Source: Diadema setosum
Lineage: Eukaryota > Echinodermata > Echinoidea > Diadematoida > Diadematidae
Direction: 5' to 3'
NCBI GenBank assembly: GCA_033980235.1
Contig: CM067070.1
Span: 7,270,195-7,334,194 of the forward strand
DNA length: 64,000 nucleotides
Shown here: positions 34,732 through 45,745 of the stretch, one piece after another
Layout: each line of letters opens with the position of its first letter
Position numbering within the stretch: the stretch's first letter is position 1
Position numbers and translations under genes: made by a program
Notes under the pieces: model-generated
The model's database searches: none
Told to the model about the DNA's origin: nothing
The model's input: only the letters and a program-made list of their open reading frames with translations

Positions 34732-35090
34732 TAATGGTCATCTAAGGGTTGAAGAATAATAAAAAATGAAAAAGAGGAAATAAGAAAGCTAGTAAAATGA
34801 TTTAATATGAAAATGTCCCTTTGTGTTTCAGTCGATTTAAATGCGGAGAGTAAAAAAAAAAAGAAACAAATTAGATGATGTCATTGCCCGACAACACCAA
34901 GTCACAATTCTTCTATGGGAATGTACTACAAAGATTTTCAATGAATTTTATCAATAAACTGGTATCATGTTGAAATGCGCTATATTATTTTGCTGGATTC
35001 TTGTAATGTCTTGAAAAGTTAATAATATGACATAAAAGTCATCATAGACTGTTATTATGCAGATTGTATAATACGTTGAATTGTTGGGTG
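34732..35090. other. Intergenic, nothing recognised
   Basis: AT-rich, no ORF of interest and no clear repeat. Confidence 0.4.
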
Positions 35091-35545
35091 ATTTTCGTTA
35101 TTCCAAACACCAGTTTACCGAAGCTTCGAAATTCCGAAAATTCGTAATTCTGCATGTGCGTTTCATATTCTAAAACATGCTCATAAATCAATTCCTTATA
35201 CTTAGCTGTTCGCTTGTCTGAAAATTAAATGAGCAATTCCGAGGATTTATAATTCCGAAAAAGAATGGAGCTCGTCGGTTCGCATAATTATTTGTTGCAT
35301 AGTTCCGAAAATTCGTTAATCCGATAATGAAATAGGGCTTTTTTTTTGTCGGACGGGTGGGGGATCACCGTTTCTGTTTCTGTTGAGTTACCATGAGGAA
35401 CTCGCTAGAGAATTGAGAACTCCGAACATTTCTGGCGTTATTTCGAAGGCTCATACAAATCCAAAAATTGAAATATCATACGGTTCGTTATCCCAAAGGT
35501 TCGTTCAATCCATAAATGAAATAAGGTTCGTAACTTGCTTTGAGA
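35091..35545. repeat. TTCCGAA-type repeat array, copy 1
   Basis: Many degenerate units such as CGTTATTCC, AATTCCGAAAATTCG and GGTTCGTTATCC. The same motif family forms an inverted-repeat block at 36760-37030. It directly abuts the Helitron-like element that starts at 35571. Confidence 0.5.
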
Positions 35546-35570
35546 AAGTGTGCGAAAGCGCGTGAATCAT

Positions 35571-38492
35571 TAGGTGATCCGAGTATCCTCTCGGATCACC
35601 TTCTGTATCTGTACTGATTCTTTGTTGGTTGTTCTTCTTCTTTATTCTGGACAAAAGTTGTGTAGAGGTTAGCTCAGAAAGTCCTTTTGCTATCAATTTC
35701 AAAATTATACCATATATGTATCATGTCCCAAAGACGACAGATCTAATGTATCATAGTGATCAGTTGACCGTGACGTCATTATATGAAAACACATTCTCAA
35801 ACATATCTCATTAATGGAATGGAATTTTTCAATGAAATTTACGTCACATATATTTCAAATTATGCGCATTCTACTCATGTTCTCAAAATTCATATTTTCT
35901 CTTAAAACGTGCGCGTACGCGCGCGTTGAAATATTTATATGCTTCAATTGAGCTCAAATTTATTTTGCACACGTTTCAGACGATTTGGAGCATTTTTTGA
36001 AAAATTAACAAAATCGGACGGACGCGTACGCGCGCGCACATATACGCATGCACAGCTCATATGCAATAGAAATCTCCCGTTTTTTCACACGGATCGGATG
36101 CCTGAAATGTCAAGAAATATTTCTACCAAGTTTCAAGTCAATCCGACTCAATATGACGTCATACGGGCCCGTCAAAGTTGAAATTCCGCGCGCGCGTCAA
36201 TGGCGACATACAGTGCAACTATGCCAAAAAACCGCCAATTTTAAATCCCATTTTACTCGTCAGGATGGACGGTGACCCCCCATTTTCTTTACATATTTTG
36301 AAAGCTGATGAGTTGTACATGTCATTTCATGGGTTGGCGATACTGAAAAAATGATTAAAAGGTATATCAAATTTCTTAATAAAATAAAAAAGTAAATTTT
36401 CAAAATGACGTCATTAAATTTCAAGTTCACTCGAGCGTATCTCACTTATCCTTCGTCGATTTTCACCCAAATTTCAGTATGTTGTAGCTTATTAAATGGT
36501 CTTTCATTAATGTGATAACACAATTTTGATTGGAAGACGGCATCACCTCGTAAAAATGGATTGAAAGTAACCTTGTCAAATTTGACGAGTTTACGTGTTA
36601 TCTCTATGGGAGTGCAGTTTTTCTGGAAATGAAAATTGACATGACTATCTTTATCGAGCACTAGCTCACTTATGCTTCGGTGAATTTCTCCCATATTATA
36701 ATATGTTATAGCTGAGACTTTGGGCTATCGTTAGTGTACCCTTCGTTTTTTTTCGGGTGCTGTTCGTTATTCCAAAGGTTCGCTATTCCGAAGGTTCGTT
36801 GTTCCGAAGGGTCGTTAATCCGAAACACGCAAATTCCCTATACCTAGAGGTTCGTTAATCCGAAAATGAAAAGGGGTTCGTTAATGCGAAAATTTGTGGC
36901 GTTATTCCGAAGGTTCGTTATTCCGAAGATCGGTTAATCCGAAAATGAAATTCGGAACAATGAACCTTCGGAATAACGAATCTTAGGAATAAAGAGCCTT
37001 CGGAATAACGAACCTTCGGAATAACGAGCTGTAACCGTTTTTTTCATACGATGTCGGGATCACGTCAAAAAACGTGGTTGAACTTAAAGCTTATCTTCGA
37101 TGTATTGGGATATTTTTTTCTTTCTGCAACTTTCTTTGCAATAACCCAAGAAAAACATGCCCTATCACCCCCATATTTTGCACATGTTTAGTTCATGTCA
37201 CGTACATTATTTCATAAATAACAACTACTTGATCGGACACCATCTTGGGTATGTAAAATAGGGTCAAAGGTCATAAATGTTTCATCCTGTATCTTGGTGA
37301 ATACATGTCTTATCTTTCCCATATTTTGCACACGTAAAGACCATGTTACAAGGATCATTTCACAAAATAACCACTTTTTGCTCAGATGCCATCTTGTCTG
37401 TGCAAAGTGGGGTCAAAGTCATATGTACTTTTTTCTCTATCTTCGTTATGACGTGTTATCTCTATGGGTGGGAATTTTTCTAAATGTGAAAATTGACACG
37501 ATTGTCTTTATCGAGCACTAGCTCACTTACCCTTCGGTGAATTTCTCCCACATTTTAGTATGCTGTAGCTGAGACATTGTGCTTTCATTAATCTGCCCTT
37601 TTTTTTTCATACGGTGTCGGAATCACGTCCAAAACCTTGGTTGAAATTAAAGCTTATCTTCGATGTATTTTCATATTCCTTTCTTTTTGCAACTTTCTTT
37701 GCAATAACTCAAGAAAAACATAGCCTATCACCACCATATTTTGCACATGTTTAGTTCATGTCACGTGCATTATTTCATAAAACAACAACTACTTGATAGT
37801 ACACCATTTTCGGTATGGTAATTAGGGTCAAAGGTCATAAATGTTTTATCCTGTATCTTGGTGAATACATGTCCTATCTTTCCCACATTTTGCACACGCA
37901 AAGACCATGTTACAAGAATCATTTCACAAAATAACCACTTTTTGCTCAGATGCCATCTTGTCTGTGCAAAGTGGGTTCAAAGGTCAAATGTACTTTTTCC
38001 GCTATCTTCGTTATGACGTGCTATCTCTATGGGAGGAAATTTTTCTAAATGTGAAAATTGACATGATTGTCTTTATCGAACACTAGCTCACTTACCCTTC
38101 AGTGAATTTCTCCCAGATTTTAATATGTTGTAGCTGAGACTTTGCGCTATCGTTATGTGTCCTCCGTTTTTTCATACAACGTCCAAATCATTTCAAAAAA
38201 CTTCGCTAAAATTAAAGCTTTTTGCTCAAATGCCATCTTGGCTGTGCAAAGTAGGGTCAATGGTCAAATATACTTCATTCTGTATCTTCGTTAGTGTATA
38301 CGGAATTTGATACCAAAGATGGCAGACCTGACTCCATTTTCTAAATGAGAATCCAAACATCACACGGGCAATGTCCCTAAACGCAGATGAAACCTGTATG
38401 GTCATGCCTAATGGGATCAGGACTCAAATCATTGATTTTCGAATACATCGGATCACCTAATTTGTCAACTTGATGACAAATTCCAAGTCTAG
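35571..38492 (+). mobile_element. Helitron/Helentron-like non-autonomous element, copy 3 (single)
   Basis: 5' end TTAGGTGATCCGAG with hairpin; 3' hairpin (AATTTGTCA, ACTTGA, TGACAAATT) followed by CTAG at 38489-38492. The first about 1.1 kb closely matches the right arm at 16938-18110. The rest contains repeated internal modules (TTTCTCCCAGATTTTAAT-type phrases near 36690, 37545 and 38110). A TTCCGAAGG palindrome has inserted at 36760-37030. This copy shows that the basic unit is not itself a palindrome. Confidence 0.65.
36760..37030. repeat. Nested TTCCGAAGG inverted-repeat element
   Basis: The left half reads GTTCGTTATTCC, AAGGTTCG units; the right half reads the complement GGAATAACGAACCTTCGG. 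The flanking Helitron-like sequence (TTCGTTTTTT | TTTTTCATACG) is interrupted by it when compared with 18130 and 37605. Confidence 0.6.
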
Positions 38493-38633
38493 TTAAAGTT
38501 GAAGTACGTACACGTGACTAAACACCATTTACAATCAAAATGATAATTCCGCTGTGAAAATAATTTATATCATACTTTTAAATAGAAATATTTCGGCGTC
38601 AGATTTTTTATAAGCAATGAAGCACTCTCTAAA
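38493..38633. other. Short unique stretch
   Basis: No gene or repeat recognised. Confidence 0.4.
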
Positions 38634-40560
38634 GAGAGTGTAATGAAACAACTAGTGCCTTTACAACGTGTGAAGACAAGATGTTTGAAACTTAGATACA
38701 GTATGCATCACTTAGAATGTTCAGTGTTCCGTTTCATCTTTGGTATTTGGTAAACATCTATTTAGACAAATTGCATTTAATCTGACAGAATTTTTTTTTT
38801 TCACTGAACGACAAGATGCTGTGTGTTCTTCTATTATTAGCCCACGATAAATGGACTGGCTCGACCAGGCTTTGCAGGTACATTCAACTCAGAAAGTCAT
38901 CTACTTCTATTATGTCGATTCATCAGATAAAAACTCGATTGTCATTCCCCATTATACACGAAACCGCCTGCCAATACATGCGGCAAGGTTTCATTCTTCC
39001 CATGAGCCCTTCTAAATGACAAAGTATTGAGACAATTCGGGTTTTCACAGTATGCACCTCCCATTGTGGCTGTCCCTATTTCGTATCAATCATTATAATT
39101 CCATTACAATTAAGTTCATCCATGCAGGCTCAGATTGTCAAGAGAGTGTCTTAGTGTTCTATTCCATCTTGGTATTTACAAACATCCATTTAGCCAAATG
39201 TTGAACCACAAAGTAATGTGAACATGACAGGTGTTATATTATCCTTTTTCTGGCCCGCGGTTAATGACTCTCGGTCTTCCAGGTTTTCCTGGAGAATTCA
39301 ACTCAGTACGTTGTTTAATACCAACTAGCAACATTCCGATCCTAAGGCGACAACTCGATCGTCATTCCACATTATATACGATGTTATGTGTAGCCAGGTT
39401 CCATTCCACTTCTTTTATGTGTCCCTCTAAAGAGAGTGTAATGAAACAACTAATGCCTTTACAACGTGTGAAGACAAGATGTTTCAGACTTGGATACAGT
39501 ATGCATCAGTTAGAATGTTCAATGTTCTGTTCCAACTATGGTATTTGGTAAACATCTATTTAGATAAACTGAATTTAACCTGAGAGATTTTTTTTTTCAC
39601 TGACCGACAAGATACTGTGTGTACTTCTATTATTGGCCCACGGTCAATGACTGGCTCGACCAGGTTTTGCATTCAACTAACTAAGTCATCTATACTTCTA
39701 TTATTTCAATTCATCAGACAAGAACTCGTTTGTCATTCCCATTTTGCACAAAACCGCCCGCCAGTGCATGCGGCATGGTTTCATTGTTCTCGTGAGCCCC
39801 TCTAAATGACAAAGTATTGAGACAACTCGGATTTTCACAGTATGCACTGCCCATTGTGGCTGTCCCTATTTCGTATCAATCATTATAATTCCATTATAAT
39901 TAAGTTTATCCAGGCTCAGATTGTCAAGACATTTGAACGAGAGTGTCTTACTATTCTATTCCATCCTGGTAGGCCTATTCACAAACATCCATTTAGCCAA
40001 ATGTTGAACCACAAAGTAATGCGAACATGTCAGGTGTTATATTATTTTCCAGCCTGCGGTTAATGACTCTTGGTCTTCCGGGTTTTCCCGGAGAATTCAA
40101 CTCAGTACATTGTTCAATGCCACATAGCAATATTCCAATCCTGAGGCGACAACTCGATCGTCATTCCACATTATATACGAATATACAACTGTATGTGCAG
40201 CCAGGTTCTGTTCCATTTCTTTTTTTTTTTTGTGTGTGACCCTCTATTAAAAGAGGGTAATGAAACAACTAGCACTTTCACAGTGTTTAAAGACAGCATG
40301 TTTCTGCATGAATATGTCAGTGCATTTATTTTATCCCTGGTGCTGCAAACACCGATTTGGTTTAACTGCCATAAATTTGACAATTTTTTTTTAAAGATAA
40401 TAAAAGATATGCACGGGAATTTTAGTCCAGTACGACGACCCTTGTCCAATGACTTTAAGCCCACCAAGTTTCTCTAAGTTCATTAACCGTATTAAGTTGT
40501 ATACTGTTAGCTCCTTTGGTTTCGTAATAGCTCACAATAATTTCAATATTTCACACAAGG
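38634..40560. repeat. Tandem repeat of about 400-bp half-units (about 800-bp pairs)
   Basis: AGAGTGTAATGAAACAACTA recurs at about 38635 and 39432, with a diverged form at about 40252. GCCCACGGTCAATGAC-type and GAATTCAACTCAGTAC-type phrases recur about every 400 bp (near 38838, 39252, 39637 and 40053). There are thus about two and a half 800-bp units, each made of two related halves. The array ends roughly 430 bp before the LINE ORF. Confidence 0.75.
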
Positions 40561-40624
40561 CTATTTGCTGCTAAATTCCATTTTTTTTTTGTACCTCTCC
40601 AGAGCTGAGATTGTTATACCAGCT

Positions 40625-40658
<34 letters not shown>

Positions 40659-40994
40659 GTCAATACACCAATGTCACTGCTCCTGTCATCTTCTTGCTCA
40701 AACACTCTGGGTTCAATGAGACTCGTATGTATCGTGATTCTCTTCGCAATCACTTTGGGTTTTTTTTTTTCTCGTAAATATATAAAAAGTAATCACTTAG
40801 ATAATATTTGCTGTATATAATTACCCATTTTGGTACCCCTGGCAGACTGCCAAATACTGTTGTAGGTTTTTTTTTTTACCCATTAATTCTTCCCGCATAT
40901 TCCAGACAGTGTATATTTTTTTAGTTCTGTATACGGTGACTCTAGTTTCAAGTAAATAATTTAGACGCTTCACTCTTTATCACATACACTCAAG
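40561..40994. other. T-rich region upstream of the LINE ORF
   Basis: Poly-T runs near 40580-40590, 40627-40655 and 40759-40769. Probably the LINE 5' UTR, but no boundary or target duplication could be found. Confidence 0.35.
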
Positions 40995-43900
40995 ATGAAT
41001 GCACACGCACGCACGCTCAGCGCACATGCACACACAGACACCTGCACTTGCACTCAAACCTCTTCCCACAACCCTTCAATTTCTACTCATACCCCCACAC
41101 CGACAATGATCCCTCATGGTATGATCTTTGATGATCAAAGTTTGAATGACTCCGAAAGTACTTATTACACAACTGCCGAGTTTAATGCACTCATAAAACA
41201 AAATAAATATCAATCATTTTTGGATTTGTTTAGTCTTCTTCACATCAATGCCAGAAGTTTAAATAAGAATTTTGATTCCATAGAATCATTTCTTTCCTCT
41301 TTACAAAATTTTCAATTTAGTATAATTGGCATATCAGAAACTTGGCTTAATACAAATTCACCACCAATGTTTAATTTAGAGCATTATCGAATGTATCGTT
41401 CTGATCGTTACTTAAACAAGGGAGGTGGGGTTGCTTTCTACATTAGAAATAACATTGATATAAAAGTCAGGCATGACTTACATATCGAGGGTACGGAAGA
41501 TATTTTTGTTGAAATTGTGAACAGTAAAGCAAAAAATATAATAATAGGTAATATATATAGGTCCCCAAGAAATAACATTGATTGTTTTTTAGAAAGTTTT
41601 GATCAAATTCTGAGTATTATTTCTCAGGAAAAGAAAGACACTTTTATAATGGGAGATTTTAATATTGATCTTTTAAATAATTCTGATAATCATACAATGC
41701 AGTTGCTAAGTTTATTGGCAACTTTCTCATTTCAACCACATATCAACAACCCAACAAGAATTTCTAGTACATCAAAAACTCTTATTGATAATATATTTTC
41801 AAATGTAATAAACACAGAATTCACAAATGGTATATTTTATTATGATATATCCGATCATTTACCAGTTTTTACCATCAACAATAGTTCTTTGCAAAGAAAA
41901 CAATATTTTGAAAATAAAAAATCTCAAATGTATTATAAGGAAACAGAAAGTAATATAAATTCTTTGATATTTGATTTAGCGCAGGAAGAATGGGGCGATG
42001 TATTTGATGAAAGCAATGCTGATACTGCTTATGAAAAATTTATCAACAGATTATTGTATTATTATCAGAAAAATATTCCTTTGGTTAAACGGAAACCTTT
42101 AAAGAAAAATAGACAACCCTGGATTACTAAAGGTATTATGCGGTCTATATCAACCCGTAATAAGTTATATAAGCAAGCAATAAAGAATCAAAGTAATAAC
42201 TCATTTATGAAATACCGGAAATATAGAAATCAATTAACATCAGTAATAAGATTGTCCCGAAAATTGTATTATTCAACTAATATAGAAAAAAATAAGGATA
42301 ATCTTTTTTCATTGTGGAAAACTGTCAATGCTCTTATGGGAAAGACGGTAAAAGAAACTACCAACTCTATCATCATTGACAATGAGGAAATTACTGATTT
42401 TACCACAATTGCCAATTCATTTAATGATTATTTTATAAATATTGGTCCTAGTTTAGCATCTAATATGAATTCATGTAATACACATTTTACTGACTATTTA
42501 CCCAATCCTTGTGAAAACTCATTTTTTCTCACGCCTACCAATGATCATGAAATAATCAATATTGTTCAGAATCTGAAAACAACTAAATCGAGTGGGCATG
42601 ATGGCCTTAGTGTTCATTTATTGAAACAAATAATTTTTTACATTGCAAGCCCCCTAACTCACATATTTAATATGTCTCTTTCAACAGGCATTTTTCCGAA
42701 CTCATTCAAACTTGCAAAAGTTATTCCCATTCATAAAAAAGATGATTTTAAATTAATGAGTAATTATAGACCAATTTCATTATTACCAAGTATATCCAAA
42801 GTTCTTGAAAAAATTGTGTACAAAAGGTTATATCAGTTTTTACAAACCAATAATTTATTGATACCCAATCAATTTGGATTTAGAAGTGGATATTCTACTG
42901 ACTATGCAATCGCTCACATGTGTGATAAAATGATTGAAGCTTTTGCTGATAAAAAGCATGTTATAGGTATATACATGGATTTGTCGAAAGCATTCGACAC
43001 CATCGACCATGAAGTATTGATACATAAACTTAATACGTATGGAATACGAGGTCACGCTCTGCTCTGGTTTATAAATTATTTGCAAAACCGTCAACAGTAT
43101 GTTAGTTTTCAGTCTTATGAATCACACAAACTTGATATTAAATGTGGGGTACCTCAAGGCTCCATTTTAGGGCCTCTGTTGTTTAACATTTATATAAATG
43201 ATATTATAGGTTCTTCTCCATCTTTGAATTTTATACTTTTTGCTGATGATACATCCATTATCACATCAGATTATGATATAGGGACACTTGTTAATCGTTT
43301 GAATACTGAATTATTGAATATATTGAATTGGTTTAAATCAAACAAGTTATCTTTGAATGTTAATAAGACAAATTTCGTTCATTTTAGAAAACCCTACTCA
43401 CAGGATCTTAATGTCAACATATCAATTGATGGGTTTTCTCTTTGCGAGAAACAGGTTATTAGATTTTTAGGCATTACAATCGATTCTCATTTGACATGGA
43501 ACGAACATATATCCTGTTTACAAAGGACCCTATCAAGAAATATTGGTGTACTCTGGAAGTTGAAAGATCTCTTATCAGAACGATCCCTGATTATTTTATA
43601 TAATTCTTTAATTTTGCCTCATATATTGTATTCAAATATTGTATGGGGAAATTGTAGTATTACTAAACTGAATTCATTGTATTTACTCCAAAAGCGTGCT
43701 ATTCGTATTATTACTAATTCCACATATTTATCTCATACAGATCCTTTATTTCATCGTTTGCATACTTTGAAGCTTCAGGACATCCACATCTTACAAACAG
43801 GTATATTTATGTACAAGTATGCAACAAATCAACTTCCCTCTTTATTTCATAATATTTTTCACTTAAATTCGAATATACACACATATCCAACTCGCCGTTC

Positions 43901-44072
43901 GACAGATTTTCACCTTGTAAACCCCAAAACTGTTTTAGCTCAGAAATCAATTAGACATTACGGTCCCGATGTCTGGAATAACCTACCTGATCAATTAAAG
44001 CAGTGTACTTCACTGTTTTCCTTTAAAGCTCATTTTAAAAAGTATTTATTATTGAAATACGTTTCCATTTAG
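40995..44072 (+). CDS. LINE endonuclease-reverse transcriptase ORF (jockey superclade)
   Basis: An uninterrupted 1025-residue ORF of a non-LTR retrotransposon. The AP-like endonuclease occupies about residues 80-300: HINARS (83-88), SETWL (114-118), MGDFNID (219-225) and SDHLPVF (286-292). The reverse transcriptase follows: DLSKAFD (from 662), GVPQG (718-722) and the catalytic FADD (749-752). A C-terminal region with HTYPTRRS and GPDVWNNLP is typical of CR1/L2/Rex-like elements. All catalytic motifs are present and there is no stop, so the copy looks young and possibly active. The first about 60 residues are Thr/His-rich low-complexity sequence, so a later Met (38 or 43) could be the real start. 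No gag-like ORF1 was found upstream. Precise clade assignment needs a tree. Confidence 0.95.
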   Translation: MNAHARTLSAHAHTDTCTCTQTSSHNPSISTHTPTPTMIPHGMIFDDQSLNDSESTYYTTAEFNALIKQNKYQSFLDLFSLLHINARSLNKNFDSIESFLSSLQNFQFSIIGISETWLNTNSPPMFNLEHYRMYRSDRYLNKGGGVAFYIRNNIDIKVRHDLHIEGTEDIFVEIVNSKAKNIIIGNIYRSPRNNIDCFLESFDQILSIISQEKKDTFIMGDFNIDLLNNSDNHTMQLLSLLATFSFQPHINNPTRISSTSKTLIDNIFSNVINTEFTNGIFYYDISDHLPVFTINNSSLQRKQYFENKKSQMYYKETESNINSLIFDLAQEEWGDVFDESNADTAYEKFINRLLYYYQKNIPLVKRKPLKKNRQPWITKGIMRSISTRNKLYKQAIKNQSNNSFMKYRKYRNQLTSVIRLSRKLYYSTNIEKNKDNLFSLWKTVNALMGKTVKETTNSIIIDNEEITDFTTIANSFNDYFINIGPSLASNMNSCNTHFTDYLPNPCENSFFLTPTNDHEIINIVQNLKTTKSSGHDGLSVHLLKQIIFYIASPLTHIFNMSLSTGIFPNSFKLAKVIPIHKKDDFKLMSNYRPISLLPSISKVLEKIVYKRLYQFLQTNNLLIPNQFGFRSGYSTDYAIAHMCDKMIEAFADKKHVIGIYMDLSKAFDTIDHEVLIHKLNTYGIRGHALLWFINYLQNRQQYVSFQSYESHKLDIKCGVPQGSILGPLLFNIYINDIIGSSPSLNFILFADDTSIITSDYDIGTLVNRLNTELLNILNWFKSNKLSLNVNKTNFVHFRKPYSQDLNVNISIDGFSLCEKQVIRFLGITIDSHLTWNEHISCLQRTLSRNIGVLWKLKDLLSERSLIILYNSLILPHILYSNIVWGNCSITKLNSLYLLQKRAIRIITNSTYLSHTDPLFHRLHTLKLQDIHILQTGIFMYKYATNQLPSLFHNIFHLNSNIHTYPTRRSTDFHLVNPKTVLAQKSIRHYGPDVWNNLPDQLKQCTSLFSFKAHFKKYLLLKYVSI

Positions 44073-44755
44073 TAGTCTTTGATCAATGTATTTTTTTTTT
44101 TGAAGTCTCAGTAAGCCCTGATCCATGCAAAGTGTTGTTGTTGTTTTTTTTTCATTCCCTCCCGTTCCTTTCTTTGATAGTGATATTGCATACATTCATT
44201 AAAGCGTATACCTTACCCCCAAAATAGGCATGCTACAGCCTTTATTCTCTCTTGCACTGTCACCTGCACACACGACGCACTGTCACTCGCACACACCTAT
44301 ACTTTTATTGTCTACTATACCATGCAGCAGTCAATGGTGCTGCGTGCTGTTTTTTTTTTTCTTTCTTGTTCTAAAGCGCCAAGTCACTATTTTTCTTTTC
44401 TGTTTTTTTTCTGTAGCAAAATGTGTTTTGTGTATTAAGATTAAGAGTTTTATGAGTACATATATAATTGGTGTTGTATTACATTGGTATCACATATTCA
44501 GATAGGGCCTCATCCACGTCAAGCTCTGCTTATGATGACGGTCCCCTGTATTGATTTCTCCTTTGTTAATAGATACAGTATGCCTTAATATGTTATTTTG
44601 ATTCATAATTATGCCACTTCAGACTGAATGTTGTTACGCAAATGATTTTTCTTTGTATTGATTTGTATGTATCTGTATCATTTTGTTTTCATTTGCAATT
44701 GTATTCGGAGAAAGAAAATGCAGAAATAAACCAAACAAACAAACAAACAAACAAG
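44073..44755 (+). mobile_element. LINE 3' UTR and (AAAC)n tail
   Basis: The non-coding sequence after the ORF ends with AGAAATAAACC, containing AATAAA, and an (AAAC)n tail at about 44732-44753. This marks the LINE 3' end. Confidence 0.7.
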
Positions 44756-45745
44756 AACTCCATATATGCAGGGTACTTCAATACAATATATTTTTCATCT
44801 TAGCGGAGCCTCGCTGACTGCTAGTAAACGTGATAAAGTTACGAAATTTTTTATTCAGTAACGTGTTTTCCGCTGTAAAATACTGTCCCTGTCACCTTCT
44901 TGTCGTGGTTGTGAATATCTTTGTGAGTCTCGGAGGTCACATGTAACAACCAAACATCCATCTAACAAACAAACAAGCAAACAAACAAACAAACAAACAA
45001 ACAATCTCATCAAATTGTCTGTACCGCCTCTCCGCAGAAGTCGCATTGCCTTCTTTGGTGCTGCAAGAGCCGGGTCTGAGCTACTGCATCTGGTAAGTTC
45101 ATCTTTAATCTTAACGGATTGACACTGCATGCCTAACGATCATTATTTCTATCTCCTTTGTCTATATTTTTATTTAGTTATTCAGTTATCGCTCCAGAGA
45201 CATTCCAAAACATAAAAAGTGATATCCCCCCCGCCTTCCCCATTTGTCAAATCATTGGTGAGCAACCCTTCTTCAACGTTTTGGAATAATTCTAATACAT
45301 TGTTTGTTTGCTGTGTCATCAATTTCGCTCCTCTTTCAGTCCAATTGTTGCATTCAATTTAGCCAAATTTAGCCTATTATTATGTTCGGTATTTCAACTT
45401 TGTGATGTCTTCATTCAAATTCATTTTGGAGCATTCGAATTACCTTTAACCTCATTCTAATCAACACTTTTTCAATTGAAATTCGTAAGACAAGTACCAT
45501 TTCGCTAATCGTTCATTCAGTTTAAAATGGTATGGTCACGTGTTCACGTATATGCTGCGCTCGTTCATGAAGGCAGTGTGACCCCTTTCCGGGCAAGCCT
45601 TGCGTGCGACTTGCAAAGAACAATTTTTACTACCCGGAGGTCCCCGTAGATGAACCGCACATGACAGTACCTAGCACGTATCTTACCCGTAGTCGCCCGG
45701 AGGTGCGCATGCAAATCTTTTTACCCGCAACCATTTTTAGGCCCT
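44756..45745. repeat. Intergenic, with (CAAA)n repeat
   Basis: A (CAAA)n run at about 44962-45005 may be a second LINE tail. The region 45230-45530 has scattered TTCAATTTAG-type phrases similar to those at 48100-48420 in opposite orientation. No gene. Confidence 0.4.
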
